From Laguncularia racemosa (lineage: Eukaryota; Streptophyta; Magnoliopsida; Myrtales; Combretaceae), in assembly GCA_037954665.1 (NCBI GenBank), contig JBBMOL010000138.1, forward strand, positions 1,426,001 through 1,490,000: DNA of 64,000 bases. Direction: 5' to 3'. Each line of letters starts with the position of its first letter. The stretch's first letter is position 1. A program made the translations under genes and the position numbers. Positions 9,469 through 21,389 of this stretch are shown here, piece by piece. The notes beneath the pieces are model-generated. The model was not told the DNA's origin, searched no databases, and worked only from the letters and a program-made list of their open reading frames with translations.

Positions 9469-10489
9469 TTACTCACCTAGAATTAGGTTGAGATGAAAGT
9501 CCTCCTTGTCATTTGACACAAATTCTTCTCCTCTAAAGTAAAGCTTTAATCGTTGACCATTTACCTTAAACATACCTTTCTCTAGATGTGTAATTTCAAC
9601 TGTTCCATAAGGAAAAATATGAGTGACTATGAAGGGCTTGAACCATCGAGATTTCAATTTTCCTGAAAACAACCTTAAATATGAGTTGTATAGCAAACAT
9701 AATCACCTTCCTTATATTATCTCCCTTGCTTGATCCTTTGGTCATAGTACTTTTTAGCCTTCTCCTTATAGAGCTTAAAATTTTCATATGCCATGGCACA
9801 CCATTCATCAAACTCATTCAATTGTAGTTTCCTACGAGTACCTACGCACTTAAGATCTAGATTAGCTAATCCAGTAGCCTAGAAAGCCTTATGTTCAATT
9901 TCTATAGGTAAGAGGCAAGCTTTCCCATAAATGAGTCTATAGAGAGTAGTTCCTATCGACGTTTTGTAAGCTGTCTTATATGCCCATAGGGCATCATCCA
10001 ACTTGTTGAACCAACCCTTCCTATGGTGCTCTTACAAGTGATACGAGGTAGTTAATCTATGGGTAACGCAGTAGTGTTTAAATACTTTTTTCTAGTTGCA
10101 CATTGCAAAAATGTGTCCCCTTATCATCGATAATTGCTCTTGGTGCACTAAATTGGGAAAATGAAGTTTTGAGGAACCTCTTCACTACCTTCGCATCATG
10201 AGTCAACAAAGCTTGAGCCTCAACCCATTTTAATACATAATTGATGGCTACTGAAATATGTTTATTTCCTTTAGAGTTTGGAAATGGACCCATGAAGTCT
10301 ATACCCCAGATATCAAATACTTCACACACCAAGATAGGGTTTTGTGGAATCTTGTTGTTCCAAGATATATTCCATGTATGTTAACAATTATTATAGAATT
10401 CTACATACCTGTGTGCATCCTTGAAGAGTGTAGGCCAATAGAATCCAAATTTTAAGACCTTATGAGCTATCATATTAGTGCTATGATGC
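9469..10489 (-). pseudogene. Integrase of X (finger end, core, C-terminal domain)
   Basis: Starting at the W junction the minus strand encodes VLKFGFYWPTLFKDA (end of the HHCC finger), then [36 protein letters not shown] and [13 protein letters not shown] of the integrase core. The C-terminal part follows at 9817-9469 ([20 protein letters not shown] and [17 protein letters not shown]). Family-typical VAVDYVSKW reads VAINYVLKW. Stops and frameshifts break the frame near 10050-9820. This is the Athila/Tat branch, unlike the integrases of Z and W. Confidence 0.8.
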
Positions 10490-10494
10490 CCTCT
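10490..10494. repeat. Target-site duplication of W, left
   Basis: CCTCT, repeated at 18696-18700 directly after the 3' LTR. It proves that W inserted as a unit into X. Confidence 0.9.
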
Positions 10495-11282
10495 TGGTTG
10501 GAATCAGATTCCCACAGGGCCTATCACCAGGGTCCGAGTTAAGGGCCTACATAACTTGGTTTTGAGAATCCTTCATGAGAAACCTGATCCTGAGGAAGCT
10601 AACTTAATTTCTTCATTCTTATCATATACATGTTATGCATTATAACAGGTTCAATTGTCAATCCTACAGGGTGCCAAATCACTTACACTTTTGAGTGAGT
10701 CGAGATTCTCATCAGGACTCATTTCGAAAGTACCTTGAAGACCGGCAACCTGAAGACTAATATATATATATATATATATATTGGTTATTTACTTGAACTA
10801 TTTATGTTGTAATTTCTTTTGGGACACTTTCATTTACTTGTAATTGTCTTTTAGAACCGGTCACCCTAAAAGCAGTATAGTTGTAATTTTGTAAACTTTT
10901 TAATCCTAAAAGGAGCAAGTATAAATACTTGCTTAAGTAGGGTTTTGGGGGAGAATTTTTCAGAATAGACTTCACATATTACGTGAGAGGGTTAGGGTTT
11001 CTTCCTAATTCATTTGCTCTTATCAGTTTCAATACCAATAATTGGAATTGTGGCAAGTGCAACAAGGAGAAATTGTGAGTAATATCAATTCCTTTTTGTT
11101 GTGTTTCCTTTTCATCACTAGTAAGTTATATCTAGGGTTGAATTGGATGTTTTCTTGGTCAGATTTGATTGCATTTGTAATCAAATTCTTATTGCTTAAT
11201 TGATTGGTTTTAGCCTTGGTTTTTTAACCTTCAATTTAGCCTCATTTGAACAATGGATCATTTTGTTTGGGAAGTGGATCAT

Positions 11283-12806
11283 TGTTAAGTTCTCTAATTT
11301 AGTTTTGATGTTAACAAAAGAGGAATAATGTGTAATGTATGTTTGAGCTTGTCAGAAGTTGTTTTAGAAGATAGTAAGTGAATTTCTCTAAATTAAACAA
11401 AGAGACAGAAGCTTGTTCAGAACCTTTAAAGGTATTATACAAACTGTTTTTGTTCTGTCGGAAGGTATTTTAGAAGTTATGTAATGTATCTGTAGTTCTC
11501 GTGTTAGCCTTTCAGAAGCTCTTTCAGAACCTTTACAATAGGAGAACAGTTGACAGGTTTGTTTCAGAAGCACTTTCAGAACCTTTACAATAGGAGAACG
11601 GTTGACAAGTTTGCTTCAGAAGCTCTTTCAGAACCTTCCATGCCTGTCACGAATTTTTTCCAGATTTCGTTCTAATTTTTATATCAATAGTTTTTAATAA
11701 ATTTCAAGGCCTAGCTCCACGTGTCAAGTATATTTGGGTAATATACTTGTTGTGTTTTACTAAAGTTGGATTTTATATCATGGGGTTTTTAATTTACATA
11801 AACTTTTTACAAGATTTTATTCAAAGATTTTATTTTATGATAAAGTGAGATCATATAAGATTTACAGGTTTTATCAAGATTTAAATCTAGATATTTGTGC
11901 TATATTTTGGGAGATCCAGCAGTTACAAAGATAAGGATAAGAAATATGGTTGTTACATGAAGATATGGTTCCACAATATATGGGATATCAAGATAAGGTT
12001 CCATAATGTGAGGGATATCTTCAACAAACTTGATCTAAGGAATATCTCCAAAGAAGATCTTGGTCAAACTAATTTATCTAAGTTTATCCTCATCAAAATA
12101 TCACGGGAATGCAGATTTTCTCCAACAAGTTCAACTTATTTTTGAAATACAAAATTTCAAAAATAAATTCAAGCTTGTCATGCGGAACTCCATGAACGTT
12201 ACTTTCTCCAACAAAGTAACTGTTATGTCCTCTACATAAAAGGAATGTTCAAGATAAAAAAAAAAAAAAAAAAACAAGAGAGAACATTCTTCTTAGAATT
12301 AAGCACACGGAAAAGTTAAAAAAGTTCATACATCTTCAGGCGAAAATTTTTTTATACGTGTGATCCAATTTGTAGAGGAAATTTGATATTCCTCATTGTT
12401 ATTGTGATTCCTTTCTTGTATAAGGAATTGAGAGTTGTTTCATCACTGCAGTTTGAGTGATTAGCTTAGTGAAGAAGCTAGAGAGACTCAGCAGTGAGAC
12501 TTCGCCTTGAAGAGGCTTATTTTGTAGACTTTCGATTTTATTGATATAGTGAAACACAACCGGTAAAGACAACCGGGATCCCAGCGTGAAGCTAGAAGAG
12601 AGGACTGACACTCGAGGCGGAACCTCTATAAATCTCTAAGCATTTTATTCTTCTCTACTCATTTTATTTATTGCACATTATTGTTTTTCATTTTTGTTGC
12701 TCACGTCATTTTGTTAGTCAAGAGACTTTGGATGATTTGCAAAAATTGAAATTTTAAGTAATTAATCAATTCACCCCCCTCTTGATTAATCTAATTAGGA
12801 CCAACA
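11283..12806 (+). mobile_element. SIRE/Maximus-like copia solo LTR inside the W 5' LTR
   Basis: A 1524-bp block starts TGTTAAGTTC and ends GGACCAACA, flanked by ATCAT at 11278-11282 and 12807-12811. Removing block plus one ATCAT restores the sequence seen in the W 3' LTR. The text before the end (CAATTCACCCCCCTCTTG at 12770-12787) is characteristic of SIRE/Maximus copia LTRs. A TATA box lies near 12627-12633, and a 52-bp tandem repeat occurs at 11511-11640. No internal region is present, so this is a solo LTR left by recombination. Confidence 0.9.
11511..11640 (+). repeat. 52-bp tandem repeat in the SIRE-like solo LTR
   Basis: Units begin TTCAGAAG at 11511, 11563 and 11615; the third is incomplete. 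Each contains CTTTCAGAACCTT. Confidence 0.8.
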
Positions 12807-13050
12807 ATCATGGAATTGAAACTTGTTGTTCTTGTGTGGTTTTTCACGTGGGTTTACTTATGATTAGTGTTATATTGGAGGAAATTATCTTTGTGGAATT
12901 GTAATTACAACTTTGAGCATTCGAATCTCATTGCATCTTCACTAGGCTTCATGTAATTTCTAGTAACTTGAACCGAAATTGGTTTAGTGCATTTTAGGAT
13001 TATAATTTGCTCCAATTGTATATGCTTAACTCCTAATTTAGGCACATCAT

Positions 13051-13066
13051 CTTTTGGTATTAGAGC
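13051..13066 (+). promoter_or_regulatory. Second primer-binding-site-like motif inside the W LTR
   Basis: CTTTTGGTATTAGAGC preceded by GGCACATCAT copies the true LTR end plus primer-binding site 176 bp downstream (GGGACATCA then CTTTTGGTATCAGAGC). The same internal motif occurs in the 3' LTR at 18510. Confidence 0.75.
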
Positions 13067-13230
13067 TGCACATACTTGGTTCATTTCAATTTTGATCGCA
13101 TGGTGCTGTGGAATTAGTTATAGATCTTGAGAATTGATGCCATTGTTCATGTGATTTAATTGACATTGTCTAATTGTCTTTCAAATTGGTTTTGCATGTG
13201 CTTAATCTTGGTTTTAGGGACATCACCTTT

Positions 13231-13242
13231 TGGTATCAGAGC
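13231..13242 (+). promoter_or_regulatory. Primer-binding site of W (tRNA-iMet)
   Basis: TGGTATCAGAGC, the exact complement of the plant initiator tRNA-Met 3' end, five bases after the LTR end. Confidence 0.9.
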
Positions 13243-14170
13243 TTATGGTTATGAGAAGGGAATAGTTGCAAATTAAATTCAGAAGTGGGATTAGTTGTTG
13301 TAGCATTTTGGACCGAACAAGTTGTGGTGTGAATTGCATCTTGTTGCTGTATTTGTTGAATTTTGTTATCTTGTTAATGAGTGGATGATCATTTGGAGAA
13401 TTGGACACTCTTGAAATCCTTGTTTGTGGCTATGAGTGTGTAGTGCATGAATAGCAAACCATGAAAAGGAAGAGTTGTGTTTCAATTATGATGTGGAATT
13501 GTATAGTGTGTGTTTTTCGAAAAAGGTGGAGGAATCGCAATTGTCATTTTCGTTGAAATTTCAAACACACATTAAGTCATAGTTAATTGTGTATCATTTG
13601 AATTTGAAAAAGACTCTTACCATTTGTGGAGTTGTGCATTTATTGAACTTCTTTTGAATTTGAAAGTGGGTTGTCTTATCTTGCTTGGAAGTTGCAATTT
13701 TGGTTGTAATTGTAGAAGTGAAATTGTACCGTGGCTTGAGAAGTGAATTTTGGAGTTATTCTTGTTAATTAATAGAGGTTGTGTACATTTGATGCTGGTT
13801 ATTATATGTGTTGTCAAGGATATTGCTAATTGTGACGTGAAGCATCTTACACCGTGAGCATAAGGGGATTTTTTTTTTTTTGTGGCGGTGGATTGTGTGT
13901 GGTGTGTGTATTTTCCTTGCTGCCCATTGTGTATTTAAGTAGTGAGAAATCAAGGCAAGAAAGGGAAGGTTGAGTAATAGAATTTAAAATTCAAACAAGT
14001 CATTAAAGTGTGAAAGTAATTAAACTAGTTACTTAAAAACTTGAAGTTGAATTTAAATCCTATCTACTTAAGAGTAGTTGTGTGTGAGTACTTCATTTGT
14101 GGTTTAGTTGTGTACTTGAGCTGTTGAGGTGTAAGGATTATTATTGTGTTGTTGGATTTAAAACATAACA
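13243..14170 (+). mobile_element. Leader of W, no Gag coding
   Basis: About 930 bp of T/G-rich sequence without a Gag signature or a long plus-strand frame. The position where Gag should be is empty, so Gag was deleted or never present in this lineage. Confidence 0.65.
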
Positions 14171-14737
14171 ATGTCTAGTGAGATGTTTCATTATGCTAAT
14201 GTGTTACACCAAAGATTGACTACATTTGCTACTAAGGACGAAGAACAAAGGGAAAACTTGTTCCATACCTTTTGTAAGGTACAAGGAAATTTATGTGTCT
14301 TTATAGTTGATGGTGGTAGTTGTACTAATGTAGTAGCCATATCGTTAGTATCGAAACTAAGACTTACCACCACTCCACATCCTAAACCATATAAATTGCA
14401 TTAGCTTAGTGATCAAGAGAGTTTGCATCTGACCCAAAGAGCTAGGGTACCATTCAGTGTGGGGGATAAATACCGTGATGAGATTGAGTGTGATATTTTG
14501 CCTATATGTGCATCCCATATATTGCTTGGCCGGCTTTGGTTATATGACAAGAAGGTCTTGCATGATGGTTTCAGGAATACTTATGTATTCCAAAAGGAGG
14601 GCAAACATGTTATTATGAATCCGATGTCACCTTCAGAGGTTCAAAAGGTTCAGCAACAAATTAGTAGGCCATATGAGGTTAAAAGGGTTTCAATGCAATT
14701 TAATAATTCTGAGGAAAAGAAGGTATTATTGATGTGA
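14171..14737 (+). pseudogene. Aspartic protease of W
   Basis: LFHTFCKVQGNLCVFIVDGG and SCTNVVAISLV give the retropepsin active site (D-G-G/S). CDILPICASHILLGRLWLYD and KVLHDGFRNTYVFQKEG form the back half. Stops at 14402-14404 and 14735-14737 interrupt the frame. The sequence is close to the protease of Y, so the two belong to one lineage. Confidence 0.8.
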
Positions 14738-14851
14738 CAAGGTGACTTGGAGAGACTTGTTACAGAAGAGACTCCAGTATACTTGCTTCAGTTAAGATGT
14801 GCACTAGGGGTGTAAGAACCACAGTCTCTACCCTTAGCAATTTCTCAGGTA

Positions 14852-16240
14852 TTGAATGAGTATACTGATATTTTTCCTGATGATTTGCTAACAAGTTTAC
14901 CACCTTTAAGAGGGATAGAGCATGCTATTGATCTTATGCCCGGTTCAATATTACCGAATCGACCTACATATCACATGAATCCTAAGGAAGCTAGAGAATT
15001 GAAACACCAGGTGGATGATTTAGTTAAGCAGGGATTTGTTAGGGAGAGTTTCAGTCCATGTGCTGTTCCTACCCTTCTTGCTCCTAAGAAGGATGCTACT
15101 TGGAGAATGTGTATCGAAAGTAGAGCCATCAATAAAATCACCATCAAATACAAGTATCCTATTCCTAGACTTGATGATATGTTGGATGAGCTACATGGTT
15201 CACAGGTTTTATCTAAAGTAGATCTTAAAAGTGAGTATCACCAAATTCAGATGAGAGAGGGGGAGGAATGGAAAACCGCTTTTAAAACACGCCATAGACT
15301 ATATGAATGGTTGGTTATGCCATTTGGTTTGAGTAATGCTCCTAGTACATTTATGAGACTGATGAATCATGTGTTGAAAGAATTTATAAGAAAATTTGTT
15401 GTTGTTTATTTTGATGATATTTTGATATACAGCAAAGACCTAGAACATCATGTGGACCATCTTTGGGTAGTATTCTTAGTGTTGAGGGCACAACAACTGT
15501 TTGCAAATCTCCAAAAGTGTTCCTTTTATCAAACTAAGGTAACATTTTTGGGTTTTGTTGTGTCTGGTTCAGGTGTTAGGGTGGATGAGGAGAAAGTGAA
15601 GGCAATCAGGGAATGGCCAACACCTACCTTAGTTACTGAGGTAAGAAGTTTCCATGGACTAGCACCTTTTTATAGGCGCATTGTCCATAATTTCAGTAAT
15701 ATTGTCAGTCCTCTCACAAAACTAACTAAAAAGAATGTATCTTTCATCTGGAGTGAAAGGGCCCAAAGGAGTTTTGAAGAGGTAAGAGAAAAACTCACTT
15801 GTGCTCCATTATTGGCTTTACTTGATTTTGACAAAAGTTTTTGAATTGGAACGTGATGCTTCTAGGATAGGAATTGGTGCTGTATTAATGCAGGAAAAGA
15901 GACCCATAGCATATTTTAGTGAAAAGTTGAGTGGTGCAACTTTGAACTATTCTATTTATGATAAGGAATTTTATTCCTTGGTAAGGGCTCTCATGACGTG
16001 GCAGCATTATCTCTTCCCGGGAGAGTTTATTATTTATACAGTTCATGAGTCATTGAAACATTTTAGGGGACAACAGAACTTGTCTAAGCGCTAAGCCAAG
16101 TGGGTGGAGTTTTTGGAGGGTTTTTCTTATTTGATAAAGTACAATAAAGGTAATCAGAATATTGTTGCTGATGCTTTATCACGATGGTATATACTTATCA
16201 CTTCTCTTCAATCAAAGCTGTTGGGTTTTAAATTATTAAA
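14852..16240 (+). pseudogene. Reverse transcriptase and RNase H of W
   Basis: RT runs from [20 protein letters not shown] through [30 protein letters not shown] and [13 protein letters not shown] to the catalytic [13 protein letters not shown] (about 15400-15440), which is intact. RNase H follows with [20 protein letters not shown] and [21 protein letters not shown] +1 change near 15835 (extra A in the GACAAAAG stretch) moves the frame between RT and RNase H, and stops follow at 16092 and 16246. In a live element these domains copy the RNA into DNA. Confidence 0.88.
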
Positions 16241-16250
16241 GGAATAGTAT

Positions 16251-17551
16251 GTGCATAATGAGGAATCCAAAACCATTATGGAGAGGTGTTATAGGGGCAA
16301 GATGTATGAGGGTTATTGCGTGATTGAGGGCTTTCTATATAAATCTGGAAAATTATGTATACCTTTTGGATCTGTAAGGGAGTTATTGGTGAGGGAAGCA
16401 CATGTAGGAGGATTGTTTGGACACTTTGGTGAGAAGAGGACCCTAGCCATATTGAGAGAGAATTTCTATTGGAAGGGTATGCTAAATGATGTCCATAAGG
16501 TGTTAGAAAGGTATGGCATTTGCAAGAGAGCTAAAGGGAAGAAAGGCATACAGTGTGAGTACATGCCTTTACCTATACCAGATATACCATAAACTGATAT
16601 CGGTATGGATTTTGTGTTGAGGTTACCTAGAACACAAGGAAGAAAGGATTCTATCATGGTGGTTGTTGACAGGTTCATCAAAATGTCTCATTTTGTGCTT
16701 TGTCACAAAATAGATGATGCCCTTTTTATTGCTAACATTTTTGTGCAGGAAATTGTCAAATTGCATAGACTCCCACACAGCATAGTGTCAAACAAAGACA
16801 CTAAGTTTCTTAGTTTCTTTTGGAAGACATTATGGAGAAGACTAGGTGCTAAGCTTATGTACAGTACCTCTTGCCATCAACAGACAGATGGACAAATAGA
16901 AGTTGTCAACCGTACGCTTGGAAATTTATTCAGAGCAACGATTGGCAAGAATCTTACGGATTGGGACTTGTGTCTTCCTATTGTTGAGTTCGCTTATAAT
17001 AGGTCTACTCATATTTAACTAGTAAGTCTCCCTTTGAAGTTATGTATAGCTATAATCCTTCTATTCCTTTAGATTTTATAGTAGGACTAGCAACAAAGGA
17101 AGAGAGTTTTAGTGGAGTTAAGCGAGCCAGGCAAATTTAGCAAATTCATGACAAAACAACTGAACGCCTTTAGAAGACCTAGGAATAGTAGAGAATTCAA
17201 GGAAACAGACATAGGAAAAATCACATTTGTAATCCAGGTGACTTAGTCTGGATTAATCTTAAGAGGGACAGGTTTTCACATAAGAAGTCACAAAAGTTGT
17301 CTCCTAGATCAGACGGACCGTTTAAAGTTTTAAAGCGCATCAACAACAACGCCTACCAGATAGAGTTACCAGGAGAGTATGGGGTATCAGCAACATTTAA
17401 TGTTGCAAATCTATCACCATACTTTCCAGATGACATGCATGAAGACCTATCAGATTTGAGAGCAAATCTTCTAGAGGCCCGGGGAGATGATAGGAATCAG
17501 ATTCCCACAAGACCTATCATTAGGGCTCGAGTTAAGGGCCACACAACTTAG
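16251..17551 (+). pseudogene. Integrase of W, reaching into the 3' LTR
   Basis: The HHCC finger is seen as REAHVGGLFGHFGEKRT ... YGICKRAK; the first Cys of the pair reads Tyr. The core has D in GMDFV, but the second catalytic Asp reads Asn (IVSNKDTKF, codon 16791-16793); Glu in QIEVVNRTL is present. The C-terminal part (17297-17551) is in another frame, reads FNVANLSPYF, and overlaps the 3' LTR by 64 bases. Stops occur at 16590 and 17016, with indels between 17019 and 17296. Confidence 0.85.
17476..17487 (+). promoter_or_regulatory. Polypurine tract of W
   Basis: GGCCCGGGGAGA directly before the 3' LTR start TGATAGGAATC. Confidence 0.75.
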
Positions 17552-18695
17552 TTTTGAGAATCCTTCATGAGAAACCTAATCTTGAGGAAGCTAACTTAAT
17601 TTCTTCATTCTTATCATATACTTGTTATGCATTCCAACAGGTTCATTTGTCAGTCCTACAGAGTGCCAAATCACTTACACTTTTGAGTGAGTCGGGATCC
17701 TCATTGAGACTCATTTCAAAAGTACCTTGAAGACCGGTATCTTGAAGACTAATTTATATATATATATATTTGTTATTTACTTGAACTATTTATGTTGTAA
17801 TTTCTTTTGGGACACTTTTATTTGTTTGTAATTGTCTTTTAGGACCGACCACCCTAAAAGTGGCATAGTTGTAATTTTGTGAACTTTTTAACCTTAAAGG
17901 GAGCAATTATAAATACTTATTTGAATAGGGTTTTGGGGGAGAATTTTTCAAAATAGACTTCACATATTACGTGAGAGGGTTAGGGTTTCTTCCTAATTCA
18001 TTTGCTCTTATCAGTTTCAATACCAATAATTAGCATTGTGGCGAGTGCAACAAGAAGAAATTGTGAGTAATATCAATTCCTTTTTGTTGTGTTTCCTTTT
18101 CATCACTAGTGAGTTATATCTAGGGTTGAATTTGATGTTTTCTTGGTCAGATTTGATTGCATTTTCAATCAAATTCTTATTGCTTAATTGATTGGTTTTA
18201 GCCTTGGTTTTTTAACCTTCAATTTAGCCTCATTTAAATCGTTGATCATTTTGTTCGGGAAGTGGATCATGGAATTGAAACTTGTTGTTCTTGTGTAATT
18301 TTTCATGTGGATTTACTTGTGATTAGTGTTATATTGGAGGAAATTATCTTTGTGGAATGGTAATTACAACTTTGAGCATTTAGATCTCATTGCATCTTCA
18401 CTAGGCTTCATGTAATTTCTAGTAACTTGAACCGAAATTGGTTTAATGCATTTGAGGATTATAATTTTCTCCAATTGTATGTGCTTAACTCCTAATTTAG
18501 GCACATCATCTTTTGGTATCAGAGATACACATACTTGGTTCATTTCAATATTGATCACGTGGTGTTGTGGAATTGGTTATAGATCTTGAGAATTAACGCC
18601 ATTGTTCATGTGATTGGAAGCTAGTTTGATTGACATTGTCTAATTGTCTTTCAAATTGGTTTTGCATGTGCTTAATCTTGGTTTTAGGGACATCA
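17488..18695 (+). repeat. 3' LTR of W
   Basis: It aligns along its whole 1208-bp length with the 5' LTR once the solo LTR is removed. It starts TGATAGG, ends GGGACATCA and is followed by CCTCT. Scattered substitutions from the 5' copy show the insertion is not recent. Confidence 0.92.
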
Positions 18696-18700
18696 CCTCT

Positions 18701-19279
18701 AGTCAATCCAGAGTGATAATGGCTTAGAATTTGCTATCCTTCTTCATGGGATACACATCGACATATGACTTGGTCAGTATAAACCTTAAACAAAAAGGGA
18801 TCCTCCTAAAAGAAGTACTTCACATCAGCAAAGAATTTCTTCTTTTGTTGATGTGATAGTTCCTTTGGTAGAATGTTAGCCACAATATAATTTGCAATAT
18901 CCGCAAACTATGGGGTTTCTTGTTCCATTACCTAGGTTATTGCATAAAGTCATTATTTTGGGAACTCATCATTGATTTCATAGTCATCTAACTTCTCTAA
19001 GTTGGGATTTTCCTATCTTGATAAATAGTTTGTCACTAAATTCTCGGCTCCCTTTTTTATCTCTTATATCTAAATCTAATTCTTGTAGTAGCAGGATCCA
19101 TCTAATAAGTCGTAGCTTTGCATTTGTTTTTGTTAGTAAATACCTTAAAGTAAAATGGTCAGTGTATATAATGACTTTTGACAAAATCAAGTACAAGCAG
19201 AATTTATCAAATGCAAAAGCTACCACCAAGAGATCTTTTTCAATAGTTGTATAATTCTCCCGTGGATTTGTAAGAGTCC
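18701..19279 (-). pseudogene. RNase H and finger start of X
   Basis: Minus strand: [20 protein letters not shown], then [20 protein letters not shown] and [19 protein letters not shown] are Athila-type RNase H. ANYIVANILPKELSHQQKKK follows near 18890-18830 and leads toward the HHCC finger, cut by W at 18700. A conserved Trp codon near 18811 reads TAG. Confidence 0.82.
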
Positions 19280-20723
19280 TGATCATTGCCAATCGTAGTT
19301 TTAATAAGTTGAATTCTTGTTCTTAACCCTACTACGAAGCAATAGGCAAGTGCACCTATCGTAGCGTAATATAGCGAGTAAGCACAAGGTCGTCCCTCAG
19401 AGATACACCAACTACTAGTACTAACTCCATTCCTATTATCTAACCGCCGCTTAATAATGTTGGTTGAAACTTGATTACTCTAATCTTAAAACTAATAACT
19501 CACTAACAACAATGGTTCTGAAGATTTATCAATTAACAAAAGCAACCTAGATTTTATTCTACTCCTTCTCTATCATGTAATTCATTAGATTTTTGAAGAT
19601 TGTCATAATTGACTTCTTATATTGTCGAATTCTCTAGTCAAGTTAACTACTTTCTCAAGTATATTAACCTATCTAATCCTAGGTTTATCAAATAGGATCT
19701 CTCCTTAGATAATAGCAACCTAGAATTGCATAAAGCTCATGAATTCGCATCAAAATAATCGATATAAACAGAAGACTCTTGTTTTCTATCTCTAGAAGAA
19801 CAATCAAATCTCATTAATTGCATTAGATCTAATCATATGAGTAATTTCTCAATTAACTAATATGATATCACGCATAAATTCATATTCCGGATCTATGAAT
19901 CTAAGAAACAATTGAAGAGCATGCAATTAATCATAAGAAAGTCAACAACTTTGCATTAAGGACCAAATCTTTATCATATGACAGAGAAGTTTCAAATAAA
20001 ATCTAGATCTAGGGTCTACTCCTCCATAAATTAGACAAAAGAAATGCAATTACTAGAAGAATAGATAAAATTCATGGTCACAACCCTTAAAGATAGAATC
20101 TTCTTCTTCGTGGGTCTTCAATCTCCCTTGGAATAGACAGAATCTTCTTTCCCTTGCTGTTATGAGAGAGAGAAAATGAAAAATTCGTAACCTCCATTTC
20201 TAGGGCAAACTGACGGTCTATTTATACATGTACCCCGATTGGATATATACACGACCGGATACACAAGTAGTGTATCTCGTTTATGTATCTCATGCTTGCT
20301 TCTAGGTGTCCTTAAGTGAATATACACGAGCAAGTACATGGGAGTGTACATTGGTCGTGTATTTGAAACGTCATCGAATAGAAGCAAAACTTAGATACAC
20401 AAGCAAAGTACATGGGCATGTACTTTTCTCGTGTACTTTCCAAAAATCCACTTCAGTATACACAAGTAAAACAGCAAAGTGCATGGGCATGTATCTCGCT
20501 TATGTACTTTTTAGAAATTTTTTTCTTCATATGTAATGTATCCAATTCCTTCCAAACTTGCTCCGACTCTTCAAAACTCCTTCCCTTAGCTCCAAAATAC
20601 TCTAGAAGATCTTGAAATTAACATTCATTCCATTAAGCATCCTTTTCTTCAACAAATCGTCTAAAAATTCAACAATAAAGCACAATTTCATTACTCTAGA
20701 TAAGGGTATTTTGCGACTTATCA
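19280..20723 (-). mobile_element. Solo LTR V inside the RNase H region of X
   Basis: On the minus strand a 1444-bp block starts TGATAAGTCGC and ends GCAATGATCA. It is flanked by GGACT (minus strand) at 20724-20728 and 19275-19279. A TATA box (TGTATAAATAG) lies near 20214-20224. Upstream of it, at 20230-20520, is an array of ACACG/CGTGT dyads. Near its end lies CTACGATAGGTGCACTTGCC, common at gypsy LTR ends. No internal region remains. Deleting the block rejoins RNase H (ANRT + LTN). Confidence 0.88.
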
Positions 20724-20740
20724 AGTCCTGTTGGCATAAT

Positions 20741-20745
20741 AAATT
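20741..20745. repeat. Target-site duplication of Y, right side of element
   Basis: AATTT on the minus strand, matching 24342-24346. The RT reading of X crosses the site as PIYYA once Y is removed. Confidence 0.85.
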
Positions 20746-21389
20746 TAATGTGCCTAATCTAAGTACTGAACCAAGCAATCACAATCCTAATTGATAATCA
20801 CAACAAGTAATCTAAACAATTCAAACACAACAACGAAATAAAAACCTAAACCCTTACCAGATATTATGCACTAGCAAGAGGATAGTCTTAGTACGAATTT
20901 GTTGATATGGCGCACAACAACCTCAATATCGTCAATCACCACAATGTAAGGATTGATAAGAGTATAAGAGAAAAACTCAAGTTTTGTATATCTTAAAATA
21001 TCAAGTTTCGTCCTTTTATTTCTATCCCAAAGGTATAAAAGAAAGCAAGGTTCAATTATAAGGAAAATTGGTTTGAAACAACATAAAGCAATTGGCTTAA
21101 GTTGTAAGCCTCCTAGTTTAAGCTGTCGGCCTAAATTGTTACACTGTCGACATTTATGGCCGGTTTTCATTTACACCACCGACTTTTTAAGATTTACACC
21201 ATCGGCCTTTACGGTTAGCCTTTACTCCTACATCACCTATTCTTCAAGGAAGGCCACCAGTTTAACAACATAAGCAGCTGACTTTTAAAGGTAGTGTTCC
21301 ATGCTTGTTTTGCATCATTTAGTTTACTAGGTTGTTGTCCCAAAGCATTGACAAATGCATCTATAATTGACATGATTTGATTCCCATCA
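20746..21389 (-). repeat. 3' LTR of Y
   Basis: It begins TGATGGGAATC at 21389 and ends CACATTA, where the 5' copy has AAATCA. It contains a GGCC-rich dyad cluster at 21115-21240. It is 644 bp against 589 bp for the 5' LTR, owing to a deletion in the latter. Confidence 0.85.

Larger units (their letters stand above)
10495..13225 (+). repeat. 5' LTR of W, interrupted
   Basis: It starts TGGTTGGAATCAG, where the 3' copy has TGATAGGAATCAG, and ends GGGACATCA. A TATA box lies at about 10920-10927 (TATAAATA) and a (TA)n run at 10762-10781. A solo LTR with its 5-bp duplication (11283-12811) interrupts it; without that the length is 1202 bp against 1208 for the 3' LTR. Confidence 0.9.
10495..18695 (+). 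mobile_element. Complete Ty3/gypsy element W without gag
   Basis: The element is bounded by LTRs of about 1.2 kb (10495-13225 with a 1.5-kb insertion, and 17488-18695), a perfect primer-binding site, a purine tract and the CCTCT duplication. The interior encodes protease, RT, RNase H and integrase, but no Gag: the protease follows a 0.9-kb leader directly. Minus the inner insertion it is about 6.7 kb. It lies inside the zinc-finger segment of X. Stops, one frameshift after RT, and lost catalytic residues in integrase show it is defective. Confidence 0.92.

Noticed and set aside
9596..9817. A 73-aa minus ORF as an independent gene
   Set aside because: It is part of the frameshifted integrase C-terminus of X.
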